Assembly: GCA_965242495.1 (NCBI GenBank)
Contig: OZ251446.1
Span: forward strand, 1,302,001 to 1,366,000
Direction: 5' to 3'
Length of the DNA stretch: 64,000 nt
Origin: CBDESN01 sp965242495
GTDB taxonomy: Bacteria > Pseudomonadota > Alphaproteobacteria > MPNO01
The notes under the pieces are model-generated. The model ran no database searches. It was not told the origin of the DNA and saw only the letters and a program-made list of their open reading frames with translations. Positions 50,922 through 58,711 of the stretch are shown piece by piece (the stretch's first letter is position 1; the number at the start of each line of letters is the position of its first letter). Both the position numbers and the translations under genes were made by a program.

Positions 50922-52238
50922 TCAGAGCAGAGCGAGGCTGAGCCACGGGAAGGCGATGACCGCGATCAGCACCAACAGCATCATGCAGGCGAAGGGGAAC
51001 GCGCCCATGAAGATGTGCGACAGGGTAATCGACGGATCGCGAATGGTGCTCTTGATGGTGAAGCAGGATATGCCGAGCGGCGGCGTCAGCAGGCCGATCT
51101 CGGCGCCGATCACGGTGACGATGCCGAACCACACGAAATCGCCGCCCAACGCCTCGACCGAGTTGAGGAACAGCGGCACCACGATGAGGATGATCGAGGC
51201 GGTCTCGATGATCGTCCCCAGCAGGACCATCAGCACGACGTAAATCGCCATCAGCCCGCCGAGCCCGAGATTCATCCCTGTCAGCCATTCGCTGAACAGG
51301 GTGGGGAGCGCGGCGACGCCGAGCATCCGGCTGTACATCGAGGCGGCGATGATCAGGAACAGGATCGCGGCGGTGATATGGCCGGTCTCGACCAGAACCC
51401 GCCACAGCCCGCGGAGGGTGAGCCGACGCTTGAGGACGCCGATGGCGAGCGCGCCCAGCGAGCCCGCGGCGCCCGCCTCCTCGGGCGAGAACCAGCCCGA
51501 GTAGATGCCGCCCAGCACGACCACGACCAGGAACGCGACGGGGGCCAGCAGCCTGAGCATGTCGAAGGCGCCGAGAACCGGCCCGTCGCGGGCCGCCGGC
51601 TCGTGCGCCGCGCCGCCGATGAATCGGGGCGTCAGACGGGACATCGCCAATATGCCAAGCACGAAGGTCGTCGCCAGCACCACCCCGGGGAGAAAGCCCG
51701 CCATGAACATCTCGCCCACCGACTGCTCGGCGACGATGGCGTAGATGATCAGCATCGCCGACGGCGGGATCAGCATGCCGAGCACCGAACTGCCCGCCAC
51801 CACCCCGACCGAGAATTGCCGCGTGTAGCCGAAGCGCAGCATCTCGGGCACGGCAATGCGGGTGAACACCGATGCGGAGGCGATCGACGAGCCGGTGATC
51901 GAGGCGAACAGCGCGTTGGCCGCCACGGTCGCCATGCCGAGGCCGCCGCGCACCCGTCGGAAGATTTGGTCGGCGACCTTGTACACGTCGGCCCCGAGCC
52001 CGATCTCGCTGGAGACGATCCCCATCAGCGCGAACAGCGGCACGTTGGCGAACACCTCGTGCGCGATGGTGTCGTGGGTCGCTTCGGCAAGCAGGCTGAT
52101 CGCCACCTCGATCGAGTCGCGGTGGACCCAGACGCCGACGAAGGAGACCAGCCCGAGCGCCACCGAGACATGGATGCCGGCATAGATCAGGATCAGGATC
52201 ACGGCGACCGAGACGACGCCGACCTCGACTCCCGCCAT
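50922..52238 (-). CDS. TRAP transporter large permease subunit (DctM)
   Basis: A 438-residue membrane protein with about twelve helices: VSVALGLVSFVGVW, FANVPLFALMGIVSSEIGLGADVYKVADQIFRRVRGGLGMATVAANALFASITGSSIASASVF, GVVAGSSVLGMLIPPSAMLIIYAIVAEQSVGEMFMAGFLPG, LGTIIETASIILIVVPLF and ISCFTIKSTI. It is the ion-coupled channel subunit for a dicarboxylate or other acid. It lies 12 bases downstream of dctQ. Confidence 0.93.
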   Translation of the reverse strand: MAGVEVGVVSVAVILILIYAGIHVSVALGLVSFVGVWVHRDSIEVAISLLAEATHDTIAHEVFANVPLFALMGIVSSEIGLGADVYKVADQIFRRVRGGLGMATVAANALFASITGSSIASASVFTRIAVPEMLRFGYTRQFSVGVVAGSSVLGMLIPPSAMLIIYAIVAEQSVGEMFMAGFLPGVVLATTFVLGILAMSRLTPRFIGGAAHEPAARDGPVLGAFDMLRLLAPVAFLVVVVLGGIYSGWFSPEEAGAAGSLGALAIGVLKRRLTLRGLWRVLVETGHITAAILFLIIAASMYSRMLGVAALPTLFSEWLTGMNLGLGGLMAIYVVLMVLLGTIIETASIILIVVPLFLNSVEALGGDFVWFGIVTVIGAEIGLLTPPLGISCFTIKSTIRDPSITLSHIFMGAFPFACMMLLVLIAVIAFPWLSLALL

Positions 52239-52250
52239 CGGACCGCTCGC

Positions 52251-52796
52251 CTAGCCGGGGCCGCGCATGGCGCGCAGATGCGCCGCCAGCATGATCAGGA
52301 ACTGGATCATCGTCACCGTGACGGCGACGACGATGATCAGCGCCACCGGCCAGACCGGGGCGGTGAACATGCCCTCGACGCCGATATAGTGGTCGTTCTC
52401 CCAGGCGTCGACGAGGAAAGGGACGCTGCCGCTGAGGATCAGCGCCATGAAGCCGGCCCCGGTGAGGCAGGTCGCGGTCCCCATCGCGTGGCCCGCCCGC
52501 GGCCGGCGCGCCATCACCTGGTTGAACAGACCGTCGGAGCGCGTGAGCACGCCGCGCCTGAGCGAGTCGGCGAGCTGCATGAAGACGATGCCGACGATCG
52601 AAATCTCAATCATCTCGATCACGCCGATGATCGGCTGATTGAACGCCGACCGGCCGATGGCCTCGACGTTGATCAGCAGCATCAGCACCACGATCCAGCA
52701 CGAGCCGGCGGCGTTCATGCCGCCGACGACGGCGCCGAACAGGCGGGCGGGCGCGGACGGGCCGGTCGCCGCGCCCGGCCTCCCGCCTGCGGACAA
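52251..52796 (-). CDS. TRAP transporter small permease subunit (DctQ)
   Basis: A 181-residue protein with four membrane helices, starting after a short Gly/Ala/Pro leader. NVEAIGRSAFNQPIIGVIEMIEISIVGIVFMQLADSLRRGVLTRSDGLF is the usual DctQ segment between helices 1 and 2. It pairs with DctM and with DctP, encoded on either side. Confidence 0.88.
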   Translation of the reverse strand: MSAGGRPGAATGPSAPARLFGAVVGGMNAAGSCWIVVLMLLINVEAIGRSAFNQPIIGVIEMIEISIVGIVFMQLADSLRRGVLTRSDGLFNQVMARRPRAGHAMGTATCLTGAGFMALILSGSVPFLVDAWENDHYIGVEGMFTAPVWPVALIIVVAVTVTMIQFLIMLAAHLRAMRGPG

Positions 52797-52802
52797 GCGC
52801 GG

Positions 52803-53897
52803 CTACTCCTTGTCCCAGTGGCGCATGATCGGCTGCTTCGCCGCCCGCATCTTGTCCATATAGGCGGTGAGCAGCCCGCTGCCCGGAAGCCCGTCCTTGT
52901 CGAGCTTGGTCGCCCATTCCCTGGCGATGTTGGGCATCGCCTCGGCCCAGCCGGCGCGCGCCTCGTCGGACATCTCGACGATCTGGCCGCCCTTCTCGAC
53001 GAAGTTGGCGTAGGCCTTGCCGGCGTCGTCCAGGGCCGCCTGGGCGGTGTGGTCGCGATAGTCGCGGGTGACCTCGTGGATGACCCGGCGGACCTCTTCG
53101 GGGAGCTTGCGGTAGGCGTCGAGATTCATCGTCAGCGCCTTGGAGTTGGCGGTGCCGATGTCGGCCTTGAACATGAATTTGGCGCCGCCGTCGAGCAGCT
53201 TGAAGGCGACCGCGGCATCGGTCCACAGCATCGAGCCGTCGATCGCGCCGGTCTTGAACTTGTTGTAGTAGTGGACCATCGAGCCGATCACCGGGGTGGC
53301 GCCGGTGCCGGTGAGGTAGCGCATGTTGATGCCGGCGCCGGCGATCTTCAGCCCCTTGAACTCCGCCAGCGAGGTGATCTTCTTGCGGAAGAACATCTGA
53401 TAGGTGTCGATCACCGAGAAGCTGGTCAACAGCGTCTGGTTGTATTTCCGCCAAGCGTCCCTCATCGCCGGAAACTGGTCGGCCAGCTCGTCCACGGTCC
53501 GCGACAGCAGCACCGGGTCGGCGGTCACGAACGGGGTGACGTAGGCCACCGCCTGCATCGGCACCTTGTCCTGGTGGAACACGCTGGTGACGACGCCGAT
53601 GTCGCCGAGCCCCTTCTGCATGCCGGTCATGACGTGCCGGACCTTGACGATCTGGCCGGCGAAGGCCTGGTTCCAGCGGATCTTGTAGTTGCCGGCCGCG
53701 GCCAACCGCTTGTCGGTCTCGGGGATGAAATAGGCGATGAAGGTTCTGACCTGGAGCGCGCGCGGCGGATAGCCGTCGACTGCGGTCAGGTCGATGGCCT
53801 TGGGCGCGGCCGCGGCCGCGCCCGTCAGCGCCAACCCCGCCAGCACGCCCCAGGCGAGCGGCAGCGCCGCGCGCGGCGAACGGAATACCGTCTTCAT
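52803..53897 (-). CDS. TRAP transporter substrate-binding protein (DctP)
   Basis: A 364-residue periplasmic protein with a signal peptide (residues 1-27, ALPLAWGVLAGLALTGAAAAA). Body: YKIRWNQAFAGQIVKVRHVMTGMQKGLGDIGVV, MFFRKKITSLAEFKGLKIAGAGINMRYLTGTGATPVIGSM, YYNKFKTGAIDGSMLWTDAAVAFKL, the DctP core. It binds the transported acid. ATG 53897 has GGAGG 8 nt upstream. The 280 bases before the selenoprotein stop hold no gene; they have a run of eight C at 54059-54066. Confidence 0.93.
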   Translation of the reverse strand: MKTVFRSPRAALPLAWGVLAGLALTGAAAAAPKAIDLTAVDGYPPRALQVRTFIAYFIPETDKRLAAAGNYKIRWNQAFAGQIVKVRHVMTGMQKGLGDIGVVTSVFHQDKVPMQAVAYVTPFVTADPVLLSRTVDELADQFPAMRDAWRKYNQTLLTSFSVIDTYQMFFRKKITSLAEFKGLKIAGAGINMRYLTGTGATPVIGSMVHYYNKFKTGAIDGSMLWTDAAVAFKLLDGGAKFMFKADIGTANSKALTMNLDAYRKLPEEVRRVIHEVTRDYRDHTAQAALDDAGKAYANFVEKGGQIVEMSDEARAGWAEAMPNIAREWATKLDKDGLPGSGLLTAYMDKMRAAKQPIMRHWDKE

Positions 53898-54177
53898 CGT
53901 CGAAGCCTCCCTTCCCTTGATCAGGCGGCGGGATGGTGAACCAACCGCCCCGCCGGCGCAACCGGCCATCGCCGTCCGATGCTCCCGATGGAAGAGGTCT
54001 CGGCTCTCCCCTTCAAGGACGAACATGATTCGGCTCCGCGCGTTCCGCCGTCTCACGTCCCCCCCCTGTATCGCTGCGCCCGGCAAGTTCTCGTCGCTGA
54101 TTGCTGGCGAAAAGACCCTTGCCATCCATCGAATGGGCGAATCTACGTCGGCGTCGCAGGCGCGCCGCACCGAGAGG

Positions 54178-55809
54178 CTACCGCCAAGCATCGACGGAGC
54201 GGGTGGCGTCGCCGCGGTAGTCGCCGGCGATCATCTTCCAGGCGCCCTGGGTCTCGCCGCCGGCGACGACGACGTTGATGTCCTCCGGCGTGAAGATGGG
54301 GATCTCCTCGTCGGGGGCGGCCTTGAGCCGCGCGGCGAACGGCTCGACGCCGGCGACGGCGAGCGGGCGGGCGAGCGTCTGGACCCATTGATTGTCCCAG
54401 TATTCGCGCGCCGGCAGCCGCGCGTTGTCGGCGCACCAGGCGATCAGCTTGTCCTTGTCGTCGAAGCCGAGCTCGGCGAAGCCGCGCGCGCAGATCGGAT
54501 CCAACACCAGGACCGGAGCGATGTTGGGCTCGCAGGCGGCAAGCGCGCGCCGGAGCTTCTCGCGCCAGGTTTCGCGCGGTCCGTATCCGGCATGCGTGTA
54601 CCAGCCGCCGAAGAAGACGCTCACCGTGCTGTCCGCCGGCGCGAAGCCGTGCTGGACGTGAAGCGGCGTCCAGGGACTCCGCTCTTCGGCTTCGGCCAAG
54701 GTGGCGCTGAAGTTGTACCAGTTGCCGAGCGAACCCATATAGGTGTCGCCGGGCGCCGATCCGCCCTGAAGATTCTGCGACAGCAGGCCGTGCGCCCGGC
54801 CGATGACGGCGTTGGCGTGATTGAACGGCCCCATCGCGCCGATGCCGTCGTTCATGCCGATCTCGCGCCGGATCGGGCCGTTGACGACCGAGATGGTTGC
54901 GAAGGAATTGGTGCTGCTCGATCGCGCGGTCCAGCCGGAGGCGGCCAAAGCGAGGATCACCGGAAAATAGGCCGGGCGCGCGCCCGCCATGACGGCGTTC
55001 ACCGCGACTTTCTCGACGGTGAACTCCCAGAACTCGCGGAACGCGGTCGGTCGCAACCGTCCGACGACCTTGTCCGGGGCATGGCTGGTGCCGGCCAGCA
55101 TGCGCGCGACGCGCTCCTCGGTCGGAAGCACGATGGGCAGGTGGTCGGTCCACAGATTCTCCTCGAACAACGCATGGAGACGGTCCGCTGCATCGGGCGG
55201 CAGCAGCCGGGGGGTGGAGCGCTCGAACGACGCGCCGCGCAGATCGTCCTCGTTCAGCGGACGGGTCAGAGCCTCGATCACCTCCTGCATGAACGGCCGG
55301 CCAGAGATCGGGTCCGCCCCTTCGATATAGGCGCGGAGCTGCGATGGCGACCGGTCGACCACGGGCTGCGGCACGAAGGCTTGGCGCATCGTCGGCATGC
55401 CGTTGGCGAGAGCGACCGAGCCGACCAGTGCGGCGAACGCGCTGGTATGCACCGCGACCGAGGGTACGCCGCTCTCCTCCAACGCCATCGCGAGCCCGAC
55501 GACCGTCGGGCTACAGGTGCTTCACAAGCCGACGCCGAAGATCGCGGCGTCCCCGGCTGCTACCGTGGCGCGCATGTCGGGGTCGTCGACCCAGCTCTCG
55601 CGCGGCCGGACGATGCGCGTCCGCACCGCGGGCAGGCTGCGGGCGAACCAGCGGCGCAGCTCGTCCATGAACACGGCCGAGTTGTCGAACAGGCAATCGA
55701 CCAGAAAGAGAAGCTTCCCGTCGAGATCTTCGAGCCGCGGCGCGAGCCGCTTCCCCGTCACCTTGGGCGGAAAACCGCGCGGGTCGTGCACCGTTATCCT
55801 GTCTGACAT
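54178..55809 (-). CDS. UGSC-type selenoprotein (in-frame UGA read as selenocysteine)
   Basis: One reading frame of 543 residues from ATG 55809, interrupted by a single TGA at 55524-55522, is continuous on both sides of it. Around it: AAGDAAIFGVGL-U-STCSPTVVGLAMALEES, then GVPSVAVHTSAFAALVGSV. U96 and C99 form a UxxC redox-type motif, here U-S-T-C, at the place of the UGSC motif of the UGSC family of (seleno)proteins, whose function is not known. No other stop occurs in the frame. A hairpin with a GGUC loop follows at the right distance. Without readthrough, only 95 residues would be made. A start at 55488 inside the gene has no ribosome binding site, whereas ATG 55809 has GGAGA at 6 nt. The downstream genes dctP, dctQ, dctM and ubiD share its strand. 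Confidence 0.87.
55493..55512 (-). promoter_or_regulatory. Bacterial SECIS element of the UGSC selenoprotein
   Basis: On the minus strand AGCCCGAC (55512-55505), loop GGUC (55504-55501), and GUCGGGCU (55500-55493) form a perfect 8-bp stem. The loop begins 17 nt after the UGA (bases 55521-55505 lie between), within the 16-37 nt range known for bacterial SECIS. The GGUC loop matches the conserved loop of E. coli fdhF SECIS, which SelB recognises. The hairpin lies inside the coding region, as bacterial SECIS do. Confidence 0.82.
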
Positions 55810-55946
55810 CGGATTCTCCCTTTCGGCCGTTCAACCACTCTATACCCGGCCCGTCACGGCATCCAGGCGACGCCGTCCGGCAATTCCTCCCATGCGATCG
55901 GACGATGCGCGGCCCGGCGCCATCGCCGCGCGTTTTCGACACATCA

Positions 55947-55971
55947 GGATACAATCTCCGATTGCGAAGAA
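55947..55971. promoter_or_regulatory. Dyad operator-like site 1
   Basis: GGATACAATCTCCGATTGCG... holds the inverted repeat CAATC-TCC-GATTG (55952-55964). It recurs at 56271 with three differences over 25 bases. It lies 138 bases upstream of the selenoprotein start. GATACAAT resembles half-sites of GntR-FCD regulators, but no regulator gene is present here. Confidence 0.45.
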
Positions 55972-56270
55972 TCCAGCCGTCGGATCCGACATGCTTCGCC
56001 ATGCGAGCCGGGAGCGAGGCGGCGGCGCGTGAGGCCTAAAGATTGCTCTGCGCGCGAGAAATTTTCAATTTTTTTGTATTTCAAATAGTTATGCCAAAAA
56101 AAAACACAGAAAAAGCAAAGCGGAAACCAGCCAAAATCAGGGCGAAAGCAGACGAAAAGCAGGGCGATTTCGCGGTCCGAAATGCGCGGCGTCTCCCCTC
56201 CCGGGGCCTCCTCGCTTCGATCCGGCCCGGCGCGGGGCAGGAGAGGCGTCTGCGTCCGATTCGTTATCGC

Positions 56271-56295
56271 GGATACAATCTTCGATTGCAGGAAG
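56271..56295. promoter_or_regulatory. Dyad operator-like site 2
   Basis: GGATACAATCTTCGATTGCA... with inverted repeat CAATC-TTC-GATTG (56276-56288), 207 bases before the SDR start. Same orientation as site 1. One regulator could bind both and control the divergent genes together. Confidence 0.45.
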
Positions 56296-56501
56296 CCGAC
56301 ATCAAGGGCCTTGGTCCGGCGACGAGAAGCTTCATCCACGAGCCGCCGCAAGGCTCCTGCCGCCAGTGTCGACTGTTAGAAATCATAAAGCAAATACTTC
56401 CCCGTGTCAAGCGGAAAATCACCCGGCGGGCCATTCGCCGGGGTGGTCCGGATGGCGTATCCTGGGGCCGGGCGCGGAAAAGCAGACCGGAGAGGTGCGC
56501 G

Positions 56502-57353
56502 ATGCGCGGCAAGACCGTCGTGGTCACGGGCGCCACCAATGGCATCGGTTACGTCACCGCGCGCGAACTCGCGGCGCAGGGCGCGCGCGTGATTCTGGTG
56601 GCTCGCGACCCGCGCAAGGGCGCGCGCGCGGCGGCGCGAATCGAGGAGGCCGCCGGCGGCGGCGCGGTCGAATTCGCTTGCGCCGATCTATCCTCGCAGG
56701 CCGAGATCCGCCGCCTGGCGGCGGAGATCGCCGACGCCCATGACCGGATCGACGTGCTGATCAACAACGCCGGCGCGATCTTCGCGCGGCGGCGGCTGAG
56801 CGCCGACGGCGTCGAAATGACGTTCGCGCTCAACCATCTCGGCTATTTCCTGCTGACGCAGCTGCTGCTCGACCGGCTGCGCGCGGCGCCGCGCGCGCGG
56901 ATCGTCAACGTCTCCTCGACCGCGCACCGGCGCGCGCCGCTCGACTTCGAGGATCTCCAGTGCGAACGGTCGTACAGGGCGCAGATCGCCTATGGCCGCT
57001 CCAAACTGGCGAACCTCTCCTTCACCTACGAGCTCGCGCGGCGGCTCGACGGATCGCCGGTCACCGTCAACGCGCTCCATCCGGGCTTCGTCCGAACCGG
57101 CATGGGCAACGGCAACGGCATCCCGTTCCGGGTCGCGGTCCGGCTGTATCAGCGGCTGGGCGGCGCGATCGACGTGGAGGCCGGCGCCGATACGAGCATC
57201 TTCCTCGCCAGCGCGCCCGAGGTCGAAGCGGTCTCGGGGCGCTATTTCGTCGAGCGGCGGGAAGTGGCATCCTCGGATTCGTCCTACGATAAAGACGCCG
57301 CCCGCCGACTGTGGGAGATCAGCATGGCGATGGTTCACGGGAGCGAATCATGA
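56502..57353 (+). CDS. SDR family NAD(P)-dependent oxidoreductase (retinol-dehydrogenase-like)
   Basis: A 283-residue SDR: VVVTGATNGIGYVTARELAAQGARVILVARD, LINNAGAIFARRR, FALNHLGYFLLTQLLLDRL, VNVSSTAHRR (catalytic Ser), AYGRSKLANLSFTYELARRL (Tyr-Lys) and ALHPGFVRTGM. This pattern matches the RDH11-14/WW-oxidoreductase branch acting on lipophilic alcohols or carbonyls. ATG 56502 has GGAGAGG upstream. Its end overlaps the YbdK-like gene by four bases. Confidence 0.85.
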   Translation: MRGKTVVVTGATNGIGYVTARELAAQGARVILVARDPRKGARAAARIEEAAGGGAVEFACADLSSQAEIRRLAAEIADAHDRIDVLINNAGAIFARRRLSADGVEMTFALNHLGYFLLTQLLLDRLRAAPRARIVNVSSTAHRRAPLDFEDLQCERSYRAQIAYGRSKLANLSFTYELARRLDGSPVTVNALHPGFVRTGMGNGNGIPFRVAVRLYQRLGGAIDVEAGADTSIFLASAPEVEAVSGRYFVERREVASSDSSYDKDAARRLWEISMAMVHGSES

Positions 57354-58507
57354 CCGGCGGAAACGGCGATCTCGCCATCACGCTCGGCGTCGAAGAGGAG
57401 TTCTTCTTCGTCGATCCGGAGACCCGCGACATCCTGGCCGAGCCCGACCCCGGCATTTTCGAGGAATGCGAACGGAAGCGCGGTCCGCACAAGGTGGTGC
57501 CAGAACTCCTGCGTTCGCAGATCGAGACCAACACCAAGGTCTGCGACTCGGTCGCCGGGCTGCGCGCGGCGCTGCGCGAGACGCGCGGGCTGGTGGTCGA
57601 GGCGGCGGAGAAATACGGGGTCGCGGTGATGGCCGCCTCCACCCACCCCTTCGCGGCATGGCGGATGCAGTCGATCACACCCAAGGAGCGTTACCAACGG
57701 GCGGCGATCACGTTGCAGGAGAGCGTGCGGCGGTTCCTCGTCGGCGGCATGCACGTTCATGCCGGTTTCGGCGACCCGTATTCGCGCGTCCGGGTCATGA
57801 CCGCGGCGCGGCGGTATCTTCCGCTGCTGCTCGCTTTGTCGGGCTCGTCGCCCTTCAACGCCGGGCGCGAGACCGGGTTCAAATCGTACCGGCCGAACAT
57901 CATCGGCGCGCTGCCGCGCACCGGCCTTCCCGGCCCGCTGCGGTCGCGGGCCGAGTACGACCGGCTGGTGGCCGACTATCGGCGCATGGAGTCGATCGAG
58001 GACGGCAGCCAGCTGTGGTGGGACATCCGCCCGTCCCACGCCTACCCGACGGTGGAGATGCGCATCTGCGACATCTGCCCGCGCCTCGACGACGCGGTGA
58101 GCATCGCCGCGTTCTACGCCTGCCTCGTCCGGCGGCTGCTGCGGCAGGACCGGGACGGCGCGTTGCCGCCCGAGCCGCCGACGGAAATCATCGCCGAGAA
58201 CAGGTGGCTGGCCCAGCGCTACGGCGTGCTCGCCTTCTTCGGCGACCCGGAGCGCGGCGGCCGGGTGGACATCGAGGACTTCGCGACGCAGTTGGTGGAC
58301 GAACTTGCCGACGAGGCCCGCGCCCTGGCGTGCGAGAACGAGCTGCGCCATACCCTCGCCATCATCCGCGAGGGCAGCGCCGCCGACCGGCAGGTCGACC
58401 TGTTCCGCCTGCTCCGCCTCGAGGGCGCGACCGACGAAGACGCCCTGCGCCAGGTGGTCGACCTCGTGCTCGCCGAAACCCGCGAGGGAATCGCCGGGAC
58501 GGCTTGA
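57350..58507 (+). CDS. Carboxylate-amine ligase, YbdK family (GCS2)
   Basis: A 385-residue member of the glutamate-cysteine ligase 2 family: LAITLGVEEEFFFVDPETRDI, KVVPELLRSQIETNTKVCDSV, GVAVMAASTHPFAAW, GGMHVHAGFGD, LLLALSGSSPFNAGRETGFKSYRP, SHAYPTVEMRICDICPRLDD, IAENRWLAQRYGV. YbdK makes an amide bond between glutamate and cysteine weakly in vitro; the true substrate is unknown. ATG 57350 overlaps the SDR stop (ATGA). The codons around its stop abut a fragment of another gene (see 58508). Confidence 0.9.
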   Translation: MTGGNGDLAITLGVEEEFFFVDPETRDILAEPDPGIFEECERKRGPHKVVPELLRSQIETNTKVCDSVAGLRAALRETRGLVVEAAEKYGVAVMAASTHPFAAWRMQSITPKERYQRAAITLQESVRRFLVGGMHVHAGFGDPYSRVRVMTAARRYLPLLLALSGSSPFNAGRETGFKSYRPNIIGALPRTGLPGPLRSRAEYDRLVADYRRMESIEDGSQLWWDIRPSHAYPTVEMRICDICPRLDDAVSIAAFYACLVRRLLRQDRDGALPPEPPTEIIAENRWLAQRYGVLAFFGDPERGGRVDIEDFATQLVDELADEARALACENELRHTLAIIREGSAADRQVDLFRLLRLEGATDEDALRQVVDLVLAETREGIAGTA

Positions 58508-58590
58508 ACCGGTTGGACCGCCCGCCGGCGACGAGCTTCCGCAGCAATCGCTTGTCGTGAAATCGGCAGGAGCTGCGGTCGTCCGCCGGC
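58508..58590 (-). pseudogene. Fragment of an LLM flavin monooxygenase gene
   Basis: The minus strand reads ADDRSSCRFHDKRLLRKLVA, GGRSNRF, against EDDRSPYRFYYRQLMRKLVA, GGRSNLF in the intact LLM gene (60469-60555). At DNA level 58504-58590 matches 60469-60555, with 38 of the first 40 bases identical. The fragment begins exactly at the stop of the YbdK-like gene. Both copies have the same orientation and flank the AlbA_2-domain gene. Confidence 0.75.
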
Positions 58591-58620
58591 GCCTCGGTCT
58601 CACGCAGCGCTGCGGACGAC

Positions 58621-58710
58621 GGGAATAAGCCGGAATAAGCCGGAATAAGCCGGAATAAGCCGGAATAAGCCGGAATAAGCCGGAATAAGCCAGAATAAGC
58701 CGGAATAAGC
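58621..58710. repeat. 10-bp tandem repeat, nine copies
   Basis: Nine contiguous copies of CGGAATAAGC; copies 1 and 8 have one change each. The array begins 114 bases after the YbdK-like gene and ends one base before the stop codon of the AlbA_2-domain gene. As such short perfect arrays change number readily, it is a likely VNTR. Confidence 0.92.
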
Positions 58711-58711
58711 C

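Larger units (their letters stand above)
55810..56501. other. 692-bp divergent intergenic region with AT-rich core
   Basis: Between the selenoprotein gene (leftward) and the SDR gene (rightward) lies no supported gene. It contains an AT-rich island at about 56050-56160 with TTTTTTT and AAAAAAAAA tracts, unusual against the GC-rich background, and two 25-bp repeats with dyad symmetry (55947 and 56271). A curved-DNA promoter or regulatory region is the simplest reading. Confidence 0.5.

Noticed and set aside
54059..54066. Run of eight C upstream of dctP considered as a fourth phase-variation tract.
   Set aside because: It is short, lies outside any coding frame and about 160 bases upstream of the dctP start; too weak to claim.
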